From Candidatus Omnitrophota bacterium (GTDB taxonomy: Bacteria > Omnitrophota > Gorgyraeia > Gygaellales > Profunditerraquicolaceae): 6,267 bases of DNA. Each line of letters begins with the position of its first letter. Position 1 is the first letter of the stretch. Position numbers and translations under genes: made by a program. Shown here piece by piece: positions 1-6,256 of the stretch. The DNA is taken from NCBI GenBank assembly GCA_018814745.1, contig JAHIZC010000153.1:1-6267 (forward strand), given 5' to 3'. Under the pieces are notes generated by a model. That model ran no database searches. It saw only the letters and a program-made list of their open reading frames with translations, and had not been told where the DNA came from.

Positions 1-98
1 ATAAAATTAGCGCAGAAGAACTCGCAGAACTTGCCAAAACTATTCCTTATGAGATTGTCTGCGGATTAGGAGGACGTATTCCAAGAGTTTACCTTTAG
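1..98 (+). CDS. alr: Alanine racemase, C-terminal end (5' truncated by the window edge)
   Basis: The frame that starts at base 3 reads 31 codons to a TAG at 96-98. The visible residues contain [19 protein letters not shown] followed by RIPRVYL. In alanine racemases the C-terminal beta-barrel domain ends with a TIPYEIL(C/T)-x-RVPRxY pattern, so this is the tail of a PLP-dependent L/D-alanine racemase, which supplies D-alanine for peptidoglycan. The catalytic lysine and tyrosine lie outside the window. The stop overlaps the stop of the convergent lptG, and no terminator hairpin is visible between them. The assignment rests only on this short tail, but the pattern is distinctive. Confidence 0.8.
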   Translation, partial: KISAEELAELAKTIPYEIVCGLGGRIPRVYL

Positions 99-1183
99 GG
101 TAGTTTGCTGATCAGATATAGGCTGGTAGTAAGTACTAATAGATGGCTTAATGAGGTAGCAAAGAGCGGCGAGACAATCCCTGATTTCCCCAGCGCAATA
201 CCGACTGCACTTAATACATAATACAAAAACCCACCCATAAGTGAAAGTCCAATCGAGGCCATTCCGGTCGCACGTTTCCTCATGCTTAATGCAAACGGGA
301 TCCCGAGAAGTATGATAATTGCACTTGTAAGAGGTAGAGTGTATTTTTGATAAAGGTCGACCCGGATATTACGGATTGCGGTTTTAGCTCCACTTTTAGA
401 TAATTTACAGATATAATCTTCCAGTTCTGCAATAGTCATGAAGTCAGGACGTTGTCTTTGAGTCAAGAAGTCAAGCGGCGTCTCCGGGATGATCATCATC
501 TCTTCTTCAAGATACTGCGGTTCTCCTTTAATCTGGCCGTTTTCATCGAAATTATAAGTTATACTTTTCATGAAGGTCCAGAATCCATCTTTATAAAGGC
601 CTTTATTCGCCACTAACTTGCGGATTATGTTTTGTTGGGAGTCGTGTTCTAAAATAGTGATACCTTCAATTGTGGTTGTTGCAGGGTCAAACTTTTTTAT
701 AAAGAAAAGCCTATTCCTTAGGCCATAAAGAGATAAATTGTTGATGATATCCTGTTTCTTTGACCTGCCGCTCTCCATCATCGCTTTTATTTTTTCAGTT
801 CTAGCGGAAGATTGCGGAGCGATCTTATCATTGACCAGGAATACGAATAAACTGACCAGGATGCCGAAGATAATGATCGTTTTTGTGATCTGGAAGATGC
901 TGAGGCCTGAGGCACGCATAGCGATAATCTCGTTATTGCGGTTTAATTTTCCAAAAGTATAAAGTGTGGCCAGGAGGCAGGCGACGGGGGAGATTTGAAC
1001 GAAGATCATCGGAAAGAAAGAGAGATAGTACTGCCCGAGGAGCTGTAGCCCGGTTCTATTCTTGATGATTTCGTCAAGGTGCGTAAAAGCGTCGATAATC
1101 ACGTATAAAAATAAAAAAACAAGAAGGCAGCCGAAGAATAATTTAACAGTGGACTTAAGTATATATCTGTCTAATATGCGCAT
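95..1183 (-). CDS. lptG: LPS export ABC transporter permease LptG (YjgP/YjgQ family)
   Basis: This is an inner-membrane permease of the LptB2FG transporter, which extracts lipopolysaccharide from the inner membrane and passes it to the periplasmic Lpt bridge. The protein has 362 residues, the family's usual size. Predicted architecture: membrane helices near 13-32, 53-77 and 101-118, a periplasmic beta-rich (jellyroll) domain at about 120-265, then helices near 281-300, 308-330 and 338-358. The [10 protein letters not shown] stretch (84-93) is the conserved cytoplasmic coupling segment. The LDRYI start and the [10 protein letters not shown] plus QKYTLPL segment before helix 4 look more like LptG than LptF, and the gene follows lptF as in many bacteria. 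The ATG at 1183 overlaps the end of lptF by 13 bases, so translation is probably coupled; only a weak AGG lies upstream. The TAA stop at 95-97 overlaps the alr stop. The LptF/LptG distinction is less certain than the family. Confidence 0.87.
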   Translation of the reverse strand: MRILDRYILKSTVKLFFGCLLVFLFLYVIIDAFTHLDEIIKNRTGLQLLGQYYLSFFPMIFVQISPVACLLATLYTFGKLNRNNEIIAMRASGLSIFQITKTIIIFGILVSLFVFLVNDKIAPQSSARTEKIKAMMESGRSKKQDIINNLSLYGLRNRLFFIKKFDPATTTIEGITILEHDSQQNIIRKLVANKGLYKDGFWTFMKSITYNFDENGQIKGEPQYLEEEMMIIPETPLDFLTQRQRPDFMTIAELEDYICKLSKSGAKTAIRNIRVDLYQKYTLPLTSAIIILLGIPFALSMRKRATGMASIGLSLMGGFLYYVLSAVGIALGKSGIVSPLFATSLSHLLVLTTSLYLISKLP

Positions 1184-2274
1184 AGCCTAAAGGTTAAAAA
1201 TCCGCCGATCAGGCCCATTAATATATTAGGTAACCATACGGCGATCTGCGGAGGAAGAAGTCCTTGATGGGCGAGGCTTTCAAAAGCCATAAGCATAATG
1301 TAGTAGATTCCGATGATCAGGAAGGCGATCCCCAGGTTTATGGATTTTTCGCGTCGGCGGGTGATTACCGCCATCGGTATACCCAGCAGAATAAAAATAA
1401 AACAGGAGAAACCTATGGCAACTTTCTCGGTAACCTCTGTGATCAGAGGAAGGGGGTTGACCCCATCTTTTTTTAATTTGACGATTTCCTGATTTAGTTC
1501 CTCTATGGTCATATCTTTTGGTTTTTTCCCGAGCTTCTCTGAATCTTGCGCCTGCGCAAAGTTAAGGTTTATGAAATAAGTTTTGAAGTTTAGCTTGTAG
1601 AAATTGTGAGGGTTTTCAGGATCCGGCTCATCGGATGTTCCATTTATAAGCTTAAGCTTAAGGATCTTTTTTTCCGGTATGCTGATGAATTCTCCGCTTT
1701 TGGCTACGATAGTGCGTGTAGGTTTATTCTCTCCCTGAGGTTCATATATACGTACATTTTTAAGAGTATGTTTTTTCTGGTCGACATGGTAGATAAAGAG
1801 GATATATTTTTGAAAGGAGTCGATAAATACTCCCGGTTCAAGTGCCGCTGTCGGGTTTTTTATTCCCACTTCGATTAATGTTTTTCTCGAGGCATAATGA
1901 GCGTAGGGAATAACCCGGTCGTTCAAGATAACCAGGATCAGGCTGAGCATTAAACCTACGGTAAGTAATGGTGTAATCAGGCTCATCAGGTTTACTCCGC
2001 TTGCCCTAATCGCTACAATTTCATTGTCGCTGGAGAGCCTTCCTAGAGATAATAATACCGCAGCCAGAGCAGCTATCGGCAGAGTGTATCTGATCAGGGC
2101 CGGCATCATGAATAAAAACAGCTTGGATACAGTGAAGAGATCGACCCCTTTATTAATTACCATATCCGCAATTTTAACCAGATTCCCCAGGATCATTACA
2201 AAGGTGAGTACTACAAGTGCAAGAAATAAAGGTCCGATAAATTCTTTAAGAAAATAATTTCTCAGTATTTTCAT
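1171..2274 (-). CDS. lptF: LPS export ABC transporter permease LptF (YjgP/YjgQ family)
   Basis: This is the partner permease of LptG in the LptB2FG complex of the inner membrane. The protein has 367 residues, as expected. Hydrophobic segments lie near 13-33, 52-78, 99-118, 285-305, 312-332 and 345-363, with a hydrophilic, beta-prone periplasmic domain at about 120-255. NEIVAIRASG (84-93) is the coupling segment shared with the neighbouring LptG. PTAALEPGVF (141-150) at the start of the periplasmic domain is typical of LptF. The ATG at 2274 lies 5 bases after the comF stop (TAG 2280-2282). No clear Shine-Dalgarno precedes it (the upstream text is TTAGAAAAT), so it is probably translated by coupling to comF. 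The ATP-binding subunit LptB is not in the window and must be encoded elsewhere. Confidence 0.88.
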   Translation of the reverse strand: MKILRNYFLKEFIGPLFLALVVLTFVMILGNLVKIADMVINKGVDLFTVSKLFLFMMPALIRYTLPIAALAAVLLSLGRLSSDNEIVAIRASGVNLMSLITPLLTVGLMLSLILVILNDRVIPYAHYASRKTLIEVGIKNPTAALEPGVFIDSFQKYILFIYHVDQKKHTLKNVRIYEPQGENKPTRTIVAKSGEFISIPEKKILKLKLINGTSDEPDPENPHNFYKLNFKTYFINLNFAQAQDSEKLGKKPKDMTIEELNQEIVKLKKDGVNPLPLITEVTEKVAIGFSCFIFILLGIPMAVITRRREKSINLGIAFLIIGIYYIMLMAFESLAHQGLLPPQIAVWLPNILMGLIGGFLTFRLCAY

Positions 2275-2279
2275 ATTTT

Positions 2280-3005
2280 CTAATTAGCCAGAGTAAGTAC
2301 GAAAACAATTCCGCACCCGGCTTTTTTTAGACTCAAGGCTGCTTCAGAGGAGGTAGCTCCGGTGGTGATTACATCATCGATTAATAATATATTTTTTCCC
2401 TTTAAATTTATACCTTTGGCTGTGGTAAAACTGCCTACAATATTTGAAAGGCGCTCTTCGGTTGAAAGTTCTGTTTGGGTCTTAGTCCGGCGGCTGCGGA
2501 AGAGGATATCATTAGAAAGGTTTTTTTTGAATTCTTTACAGATATTACTGCTTAGTATCTGTGCCTGATTAAATTCCCTTTCGCGCAGCCTGGAACTGTG
2601 CAGGGGTATAGGGACTACGAGATCTATATGCTCCATAGGTAGATTATATTCTTTGATGAAATCGATCATAAATCCGCTTAAAGTCGAACCCAAATAATCT
2701 TTACGGTTATATTTAAACTGCTGGATTAGTTCTTTGGTCGTTCCCGTGTAAAGACAGGGGCTGAAGGCACGGTCAAAATGCAACTTTCCCTTAAGGCACT
2801 GTGGACAGATGCCTTTAGTTATGCGAGATTTCTTTAAGTTTCTTCCGCAAGAATGACAAAAGGGCGGTTTGTTTCTTTCTATTTTCTCCCAGCAGTGCTT
2901 GCAGATAACACTATCAATTGATGATACGCCGAGTTTCTTCTTGCATGAAAGGCAGATTTTGGGATAGACGATCTCCGCCAGATTCTTTAGAAAACTCCCT
3001 AGCAT
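2280..3005 (-). CDS. comF: ComF family protein: zinc-ribbon plus phosphoribosyltransferase
   Basis: This is a ComF-type protein of 241 residues, the usual length. The N-terminal part has four CxxC pairs (cysteines 18/21, 35/38, 50/53 and 67/70), which would bind two zinc ions. The C-terminal part is a type I phosphoribosyltransferase fold: VPIPLHSSRLREREFNQAQ (131-149), then RTKTQTELS (173-181), then the PRPP-binding loop ILLIDDVITTGAT (206-218). In Bacillus and Haemophilus ComF/Com101 proteins are needed for DNA uptake during transformation; the reaction catalysed is not known. In many genomes the gene is a generic housekeeping neighbour, so competence is not implied here. It is the first gene of a minus-strand unit with lptF and lptG. 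The ATG at 3005 is the only reasonable start, and the promoter just upstream predicts a transcript starting at about that ATG. Confidence 0.9.
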   Translation of the reverse strand: MLGSFLKNLAEIVYPKICLSCKKKLGVSSIDSVICKHCWEKIERNKPPFCHSCGRNLKKSRITKGICPQCLKGKLHFDRAFSPCLYTGTTKELIQQFKYNRKDYLGSTLSGFMIDFIKEYNLPMEHIDLVVPIPLHSSRLREREFNQAQILSSNICKEFKKNLSNDILFRSRRTKTQTELSTEERLSNIVGSFTTAKGINLKGKNILLIDDVITTGATSSEAALSLKKAGCGIVFVLTLAN

Positions 3006-3011
3006 AAAGAT

Positions 3012-3040
3012 ATGATAACAGCTAAATATATATTTGTCAA
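3012..3040 (-). promoter_or_regulatory. Sigma70-type promoter for comF-lptF-lptG
   Basis: Read on the minus strand there is a perfect -35 TTGACA (3040-3035), a 17-base spacer and a -10 TATCAT (3017-3012), which is 5 of 6 to consensus. The -10 is preceded by TGT, so it is also an extended -10. A start about 7 bases after the -10 falls at about 3005, the A of the comF ATG. The match is seen directly; activity is inferred. Confidence 0.75.
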
Positions 3041-3076
3041 AATCTATTAGGGCCTTAAGCTTCGACGATTATTGGG

Positions 3077-3105
3077 TTGACACTAGCAGGATGAGATAGT
3101 AAAAT
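3077..3105 (+). promoter_or_regulatory. Sigma70-type promoter for pyrE and downstream genes
   Basis: There is a perfect -35 TTGACA (3077-3082), a 17-base spacer and a -10 TAAAAT (3100-3105), 5 of 6 to consensus. The expected transcription start is about 3112, leaving at most a few bases before the ATG at 3114 or about 14 bases before the ATG at 3126. Such a short leader leaves no room for a pyrimidine attenuator or riboswitch. The -35 boxes of this and the comF promoter are 36 bases apart, back to back. Confidence 0.75.
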
Positions 3106-3113
3106 ACCTTGAT

Positions 3114-3668
3114 ATGGATGAGATAATGAATCAAAAGAGGCAGTTATTACAGCTGCTTAAAGAAAAGGCATTAAAGAAAGGCGAGTTTATCTTATCTTCC
3201 GGTAAGAAGAGTAATTACTACCTGGATGGCCGTATAATTACCCTTACTCCTGAGGGAGCCTATCTGGTAGCGAGTATTATCTTAGAATTAATCAAGGATA
3301 AAAATATCGACGCTATCGGGGGGCCTGCTCTGGGAGCAGATCCGATTAGCGGAGCTGTTGCAGTCCTTAGCTATATCAAAAAGATTCCGATAAAGACCTT
3401 TATCGTGAGAAAAGCAGCCAAGATGCATGGAGCCGGGCGTCAGATCGAGGGTCCGGAACTAAAAAGTAAAGATAGGGTAATTTTAGTTGATGATGTGGCG
3501 ACCACTGGAGGGGCGTTGCTTGAGGCAGTCTCTGCTTTAAAAGAAAAAGGTGTAGAGATAGAGGGAGCAATTGTAATTGTAGATAGAGATCAAGGAGCCA
3601 AACAGAGCCTGGCCAAAGAAGGAATCCGGTTGAGTGCGATCTTTAATTTAGAAGACCTTGGCCTATAA
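3114..3668 (+). CDS. pyrE: Orotate phosphoribosyltransferase
   Basis: This cytoplasmic enzyme joins orotate to PRPP, giving orotidine 5'-phosphate and pyrophosphate, the fifth step of de novo UMP synthesis. The protein has 184 residues, in the range of the shorter bacterial PyrE forms. Visible motifs are SGKKSNYYLDGR (29-40), GGPALGADP (69-77), the flexible catalytic loop RKAAKMHGAGRQIEG (99-113) with R99, K100, K103 and H105, and the PRPP-binding VDDVATTGG (125-133). The start is uncertain. ATG 3114 gives the longest frame but has no ribosome site and sits about 2 bases after the predicted transcription start. In-frame ATG 3126 (residue 5) has a GGATGAG just upstream and gives a 180-residue protein starting MNQKRQLL; it may be the real start. 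The next gene begins 5 bases after the TAA. No other pyr gene is in the window. Confidence 0.93.
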   Translation: MDEIMNQKRQLLQLLKEKALKKGEFILSSGKKSNYYLDGRIITLTPEGAYLVASIILELIKDKNIDAIGGPALGADPISGAVAVLSYIKKIPIKTFIVRKAAKMHGAGRQIEGPELKSKDRVILVDDVATTGGALLEAVSALKEKGVEIEGAIVIVDRDQGAKQSLAKEGIRLSAIFNLEDLGL

Positions 3669-3673
3669 TTTTA

Positions 3674-4918
3674 GTGAATACAAAAAAAATAGTTGTAGTC
3701 GGTGGCGGCCCTTCGGGAATAATGGCGGCGATTAGAGCCGCTCAACTTAATCAAGACGTAACCCTTATAGAAAAAAATTCTCTCCTAGGCACAAAACTCC
3801 TCTTAAGCGGTAAAGGACGTTGTAATCTTACCAATACCTCCGGGCCAGAATTATTCCTGGCAAGGTTTTCGAAGAATGGCCAGTTCTTAAGGGATGCCTT
3901 CAAGATTTTTTTTAATTTAGACCTTTTAAAGTTTTTCCAAGAGCGAGGATTGAAACTTAAGTCAGAGAGGCAGAAGCGGGTATTCCCTGTAACAGATAAA
4001 TCTAGCAGCATTCTTAGCGTATTAAAAAAAGAGCTAATTAAGAATAAGGTAAAGATAATCTATAAAACTACTTTAAAAGATATCTTTGTGCAGAATAGAA
4101 AGATAAAAGGTATATTGTCCGGGCACGGTACAACAATACTTTGCGAACGATTGATTTTAGCTACCGGCGGGGTAACTTATGCTTTTACAGGTTCCAGCGG
4201 TGAGGGGCTTGAAATATCGAAGAGGTTAGGGCATAAGATCACTGGCTTAAAGCCCGGGCTGGTACCGTTTGAGACCAGGCAAAAATATCCCAAGAATTTA
4301 AAGAATCTGATGCTGAAGAATATCCAACTTAAATTTAGCGATGGCCAGAGGCAGATCGTTTCGGATATAGGCGAGTTACTCTTTACAGATTTTGGTATTT
4401 CCGGAGCTTTAGTTCTATCATTAAGCGGCAGGATCGTGGATTGGCTGGATGAAGACAAACAGGTTTGTGTAGAGATAGACCTTAAACCCGCCCTCTCCAA
4501 AGAACAGATTAACGGAAGGTTATTAAGAGAATTCAATCAGGACTCAAGAGCAAAGATAAAAAAAGTATTAAAGAGTATGCTTCCGATTGCAATGATTAGT
4601 ACGTTCTTGGAGATTGCAAAGATCGATTCGAATAAATCTGTCAGTCAGATTACGCAGCTTGAACGGAGGAATTTAGTTTCTTTATTTAAGGCGCTTAGGT
4701 TAGATATCCTCAGGTCCAGGCCGATTGATCAGGCAATGATCACCCGGGGAGGAGTATCTTTAAAGGATGTGAATCCGCGTACGATGGAATCGCGTTTAAT
4801 TAAGGGGTTATATTTTTCTGGCGAGATGCTGGATCTAGACGCTGACACAGGAGGATTTAATTTACAGGCGGCGTTTTCAACCGGATATCTTGCCGGCGAG
4901 AGCGCCTCGTTAAATTGA
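3674..4918 (+). CDS. BaiN/RdsA (HI0933/YhiN) family FAD-dependent oxidoreductase
   Basis: This is a 414-residue flavoprotein of the HI0933-like family, about the normal length. The N-terminal Rossmann dinucleotide site is VVVGGGPSG (7-15), ending at acidic E33 after the second strand. Family signatures follow: SGKGRCNLTN (45-54), LATGG (162-166) with YAFTGSSGEG, LLFTDFGISG in the middle, and the C-terminal TRGGVSLKDVNP and GEMLDLDADTGGFNLQAA (383-400), which closes the FAD site. The family includes BaiN, implicated in bile-acid dehydroxylation, and the name is often transferred to many unrelated housekeeping members; the substrate here cannot be inferred. The start is GTG at 3674, 5 bases after the pyrE stop and with no clear Shine-Dalgarno, so coupling to pyrE is likely. 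The frame continues cleanly through an A run near the start and a T run near 3905. The stop TGA is at 4916-4918. Confidence 0.88.
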   Translation: MNTKKIVVVGGGPSGIMAAIRAAQLNQDVTLIEKNSLLGTKLLLSGKGRCNLTNTSGPELFLARFSKNGQFLRDAFKIFFNLDLLKFFQERGLKLKSERQKRVFPVTDKSSSILSVLKKELIKNKVKIIYKTTLKDIFVQNRKIKGILSGHGTTILCERLILATGGVTYAFTGSSGEGLEISKRLGHKITGLKPGLVPFETRQKYPKNLKNLMLKNIQLKFSDGQRQIVSDIGELLFTDFGISGALVLSLSGRIVDWLDEDKQVCVEIDLKPALSKEQINGRLLREFNQDSRAKIKKVLKSMLPIAMISTFLEIAKIDSNKSVSQITQLERRNLVSLFKALRLDILRSRPIDQAMITRGGVSLKDVNPRTMESRLIKGLYFSGEMLDLDADTGGFNLQAAFSTGYLAGESASLN

Positions 4919-4920
4919 AG

Positions 4921-6255
4921 ATGATATATTTGGCAACAGCTTCAAAAGCAAGGAAGAAACTATTCAGCCTTTTTGGTTTAAGATTTATGAGCATTACAAG
5001 CGGGATCAGAGAGTCGCGCAAAGTTGCTGATTCAGGTTATGCGGCTTTAGTTAAAAAAAACGCCCGGAAAAAAGCAAGAGTGGTTGCCGGGAGAGTTAAG
5101 AATGGTATTATAATCGGTGCGGATACGATTGTGGTTCAGGATGGCAAAATATTCGGTAAACCAAAAAATTTTAAACACGCCAGGAAGATGTTAAAAAGAA
5201 TATCAAAAAAACCGCAGTGGCTTTATACCGGCGTTGCCGTAATCGATAAAGACAAAAATAAAACTTTAATCGATTATGAAAAGACTAAGATATATATGGA
5301 TAAGTTAGCCGATAGGGAGATAAGTGCATATTTTTCCAGGGTCTCTCCATTAGAGATGGCAGGAAGTTTTGATATTCAGGGGAGAGGAGCATTCTTTATC
5401 CGGCGCATAGAAGGCTGTTTCTTTAATGTGGTGGGTTTGCCTTTAAGGAAGCTGTATCTGATGCTGCAAAAATTAGGCCTCCTGGGAATTATAGCAATCA
5501 TTTCTTTTGGCCTCACCGGATGTTCTACGGAATATAATATTGTCACCGGTCAGGAGGAAACTTATTTGTACGGTTATAGCACAGAAAAAGAAGTTCAGTT
5601 AGGGAGAGCGATTGTCAAACAGGTAGAGAAGGAATATGAAGCGGTAGACGACCCTTTGATTCAGAAGCGCGTAGAGGACATCGGTAGAAAGATTGCCAGC
5701 GTTTGTGACAGAAAGGACATCGATTATTATTTTAAGGTGTTGGCAGAAGAGGAAGTAAATGCTGTATCTTTACCCGGTGGTTACGTTTATATAAATCAAG
5801 GATTGATTGAGAAGGTAGATAATGACGACGAGCTGGCAGGTGTTATAGCGCACGAAGTTGCCCATATCGTTGCCAGGCACAGCATAAAAAAACTCCAGGC
5901 TCTTCAGGGATATTCAGTGCTGATGGTTTTGGGTGCAGTAACCCCCGGTTCCGGGGAAGTGCTTGCTGCTGCTAATGCAGCTTTTACCACGTTACTATTA
6001 GGGTATTCAAGAGAAGACGAACTATTAGCCGATAAGCTGGGTGTGCGTTATTCCAGATTAGCAGGATATGATCCCCGAGGGATGCTTAATTTTTTAGATA
6101 AATTACATGAGATCAACAGAAGAAAACCACTTCGGCCTCATTCGTATTTTAGGACTCATCCTTATATGTCTGACAGGGTGAGAGTGGCAAAAGAGGAGTT
6201 AGGCGAAAAAATGGATTTCAAAGATTATATAAATATCGAGGATACCTTGGATTAA
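4921..6255 (+). CDS. maf: Maf nucleotide pyrophosphatase fused in frame to an M48 metallopeptidase lipoprotein
   Basis: One uninterrupted frame encodes two complete families; residue numbers here are from ATG 4921 (444 residues). A TTG at 4915 in the same frame would add two residues and overlap the previous stop, but MIYLATAS is the normal Maf start. Residues 1 to about 185 are Maf, which hydrolyses nucleoside triphosphates to monophosphates and has been linked to septum inhibition: TASKARKKL (R11), E31, GADT (D68), GKPK (K80), YTG (102-104), SFDIQG (Q153) and NVVGLPL (169-175). The usual SGxxH before YTG is replaced by SKKPQ, so the histidine is missing. Maf proteins normally end just after NVVGLPLxxLYxML. 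Here the frame continues through a lipoprotein signal (181-201) into an M48 protease (HEVAH 311-315, ELLAD 367-371). Possible readings are a true fusion, a stop lost between two genes, an internal start at 5461, or a sequence error. Confidence 0.85.
   Translation: MIYLATASKARKKLFSLFGLRFMSITSGIRESRKVADSGYAALVKKNARKKARVVAGRVKNGIIIGADTIVVQDGKIFGKPKNFKHARKMLKRISKKPQWLYTGVAVIDKDKNKTLIDYEKTKIYMDKLADREISAYFSRVSPLEMAGSFDIQGRGAFFIRRIEGCFFNVVGLPLRKLYLMLQKLGLLGIIAIISFGLTGCSTEYNIVTGQEETYLYGYSTEKEVQLGRAIVKQVEKEYEAVDDPLIQKRVEDIGRKIASVCDRKDIDYYFKVLAEEEVNAVSLPGGYVYINQGLIEKVDNDDELAGVIAHEVAHIVARHSIKKLQALQGYSVLMVLGAVTPGSGEVLAAANAAFTTLLLGYSREDELLADKLGVRYSRLAGYDPRGMLNFLDKLHEINRRKPLRPHSYFRTHPYMSDRVRVAKEELGEKMDFKDYINIEDTLD
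5445..5451 (+). promoter_or_regulatory. Shine-Dalgarno-like AAGGAAG inside maf, before internal ATG 5461
   Basis: AAGGA at 5445-5449 is the best ribosome-site match ahead of any start in this window. It lies 11 bases before ATG 5461, somewhat longer than the 5-9 bases usually best. It sits within codons for LRK of the Maf C-terminus, so it could be chance. It supports, but does not prove, separate translation of the M48 lipoprotein. Confidence 0.4.
5461..6255 (+). CDS. M48 family zinc metallopeptidase lipoprotein (possible separate product from an internal start)
   Basis: This is the C-terminal part of the Maf-M48 frame, proposed as its own 264-residue product starting at in-frame ATG 5461. 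It begins with a textbook lipoprotein signal: MLQK, the hydrophobic stretch LGLLGIIAIISFG, then the lipobox LTGC with cysteine 21. The +2 residue is serine, not aspartate, which in the E. coli rule favours the outer membrane. The catalytic motif HEVAHIVARH carries the HExxH zinc site, the third ligand is the glutamate of SREDELLAD, and THPYMSDR near the end is the conserved M48 tail motif. SLPGGYVYINQGLI is the typical edge strand before the active helix. Relatives such as BepA and LoiP are periplasmic or outer-membrane quality-control proteases; BepA acts on LptD assembly in E. coli. The protease assignment is firm; separate initiation is inferred. Confidence 0.7.
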   Translation: MLQKLGLLGIIAIISFGLTGCSTEYNIVTGQEETYLYGYSTEKEVQLGRAIVKQVEKEYEAVDDPLIQKRVEDIGRKIASVCDRKDIDYYFKVLAEEEVNAVSLPGGYVYINQGLIEKVDNDDELAGVIAHEVAHIVARHSIKKLQALQGYSVLMVLGAVTPGSGEVLAAANAAFTTLLLGYSREDELLADKLGVRYSRLAGYDPRGMLNFLDKLHEINRRKPLRPHSYFRTHPYMSDRVRVAKEELGEKMDFKDYINIEDTLD

Positions 6256-6256
6256 G

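Noticed and set aside
738..962. Plus-strand open frame of 74 codons opposite lptG
   Set aside because: It is antisense to a well-supported membrane protein gene, has no recognisable motif, and its hydrophobicity mirrors the opposite strand.
1606..1878. Plus-strand open frame of 90 codons opposite lptF
   Set aside because: It lies wholly antisense to the LptF periplasmic domain, has no family resemblance and no ribosome site.
3024..3035. Perfect 12-base palindrome AAATATATATTT in the comF promoter spacer
   Set aside because: It is simple alternating A/T sequence, expected by chance in an AT-rich promoter, so I do not call it an operator.
3006..3113. Possible pyrimidine-responsive attenuator or riboswitch ahead of pyrE
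   Set aside because: The predicted transcription start leaves almost no leader, and no hairpin plus U tract is present.
3681..3688. Run of eight A bases near the start of the flavoprotein gene, a possible slippage or phase-variable tract
   Set aside because: The frame is intact across it, and runs of this length are common in this AT-rich coding sequence; nothing else suggests phase variation.
4177..4536. Minus-strand open frame of 119 codons opposite the flavoprotein gene
   Set aside because: Serine- and leucine-rich composition is typical of an antisense shadow; the sense strand carries clear family motifs throughout.
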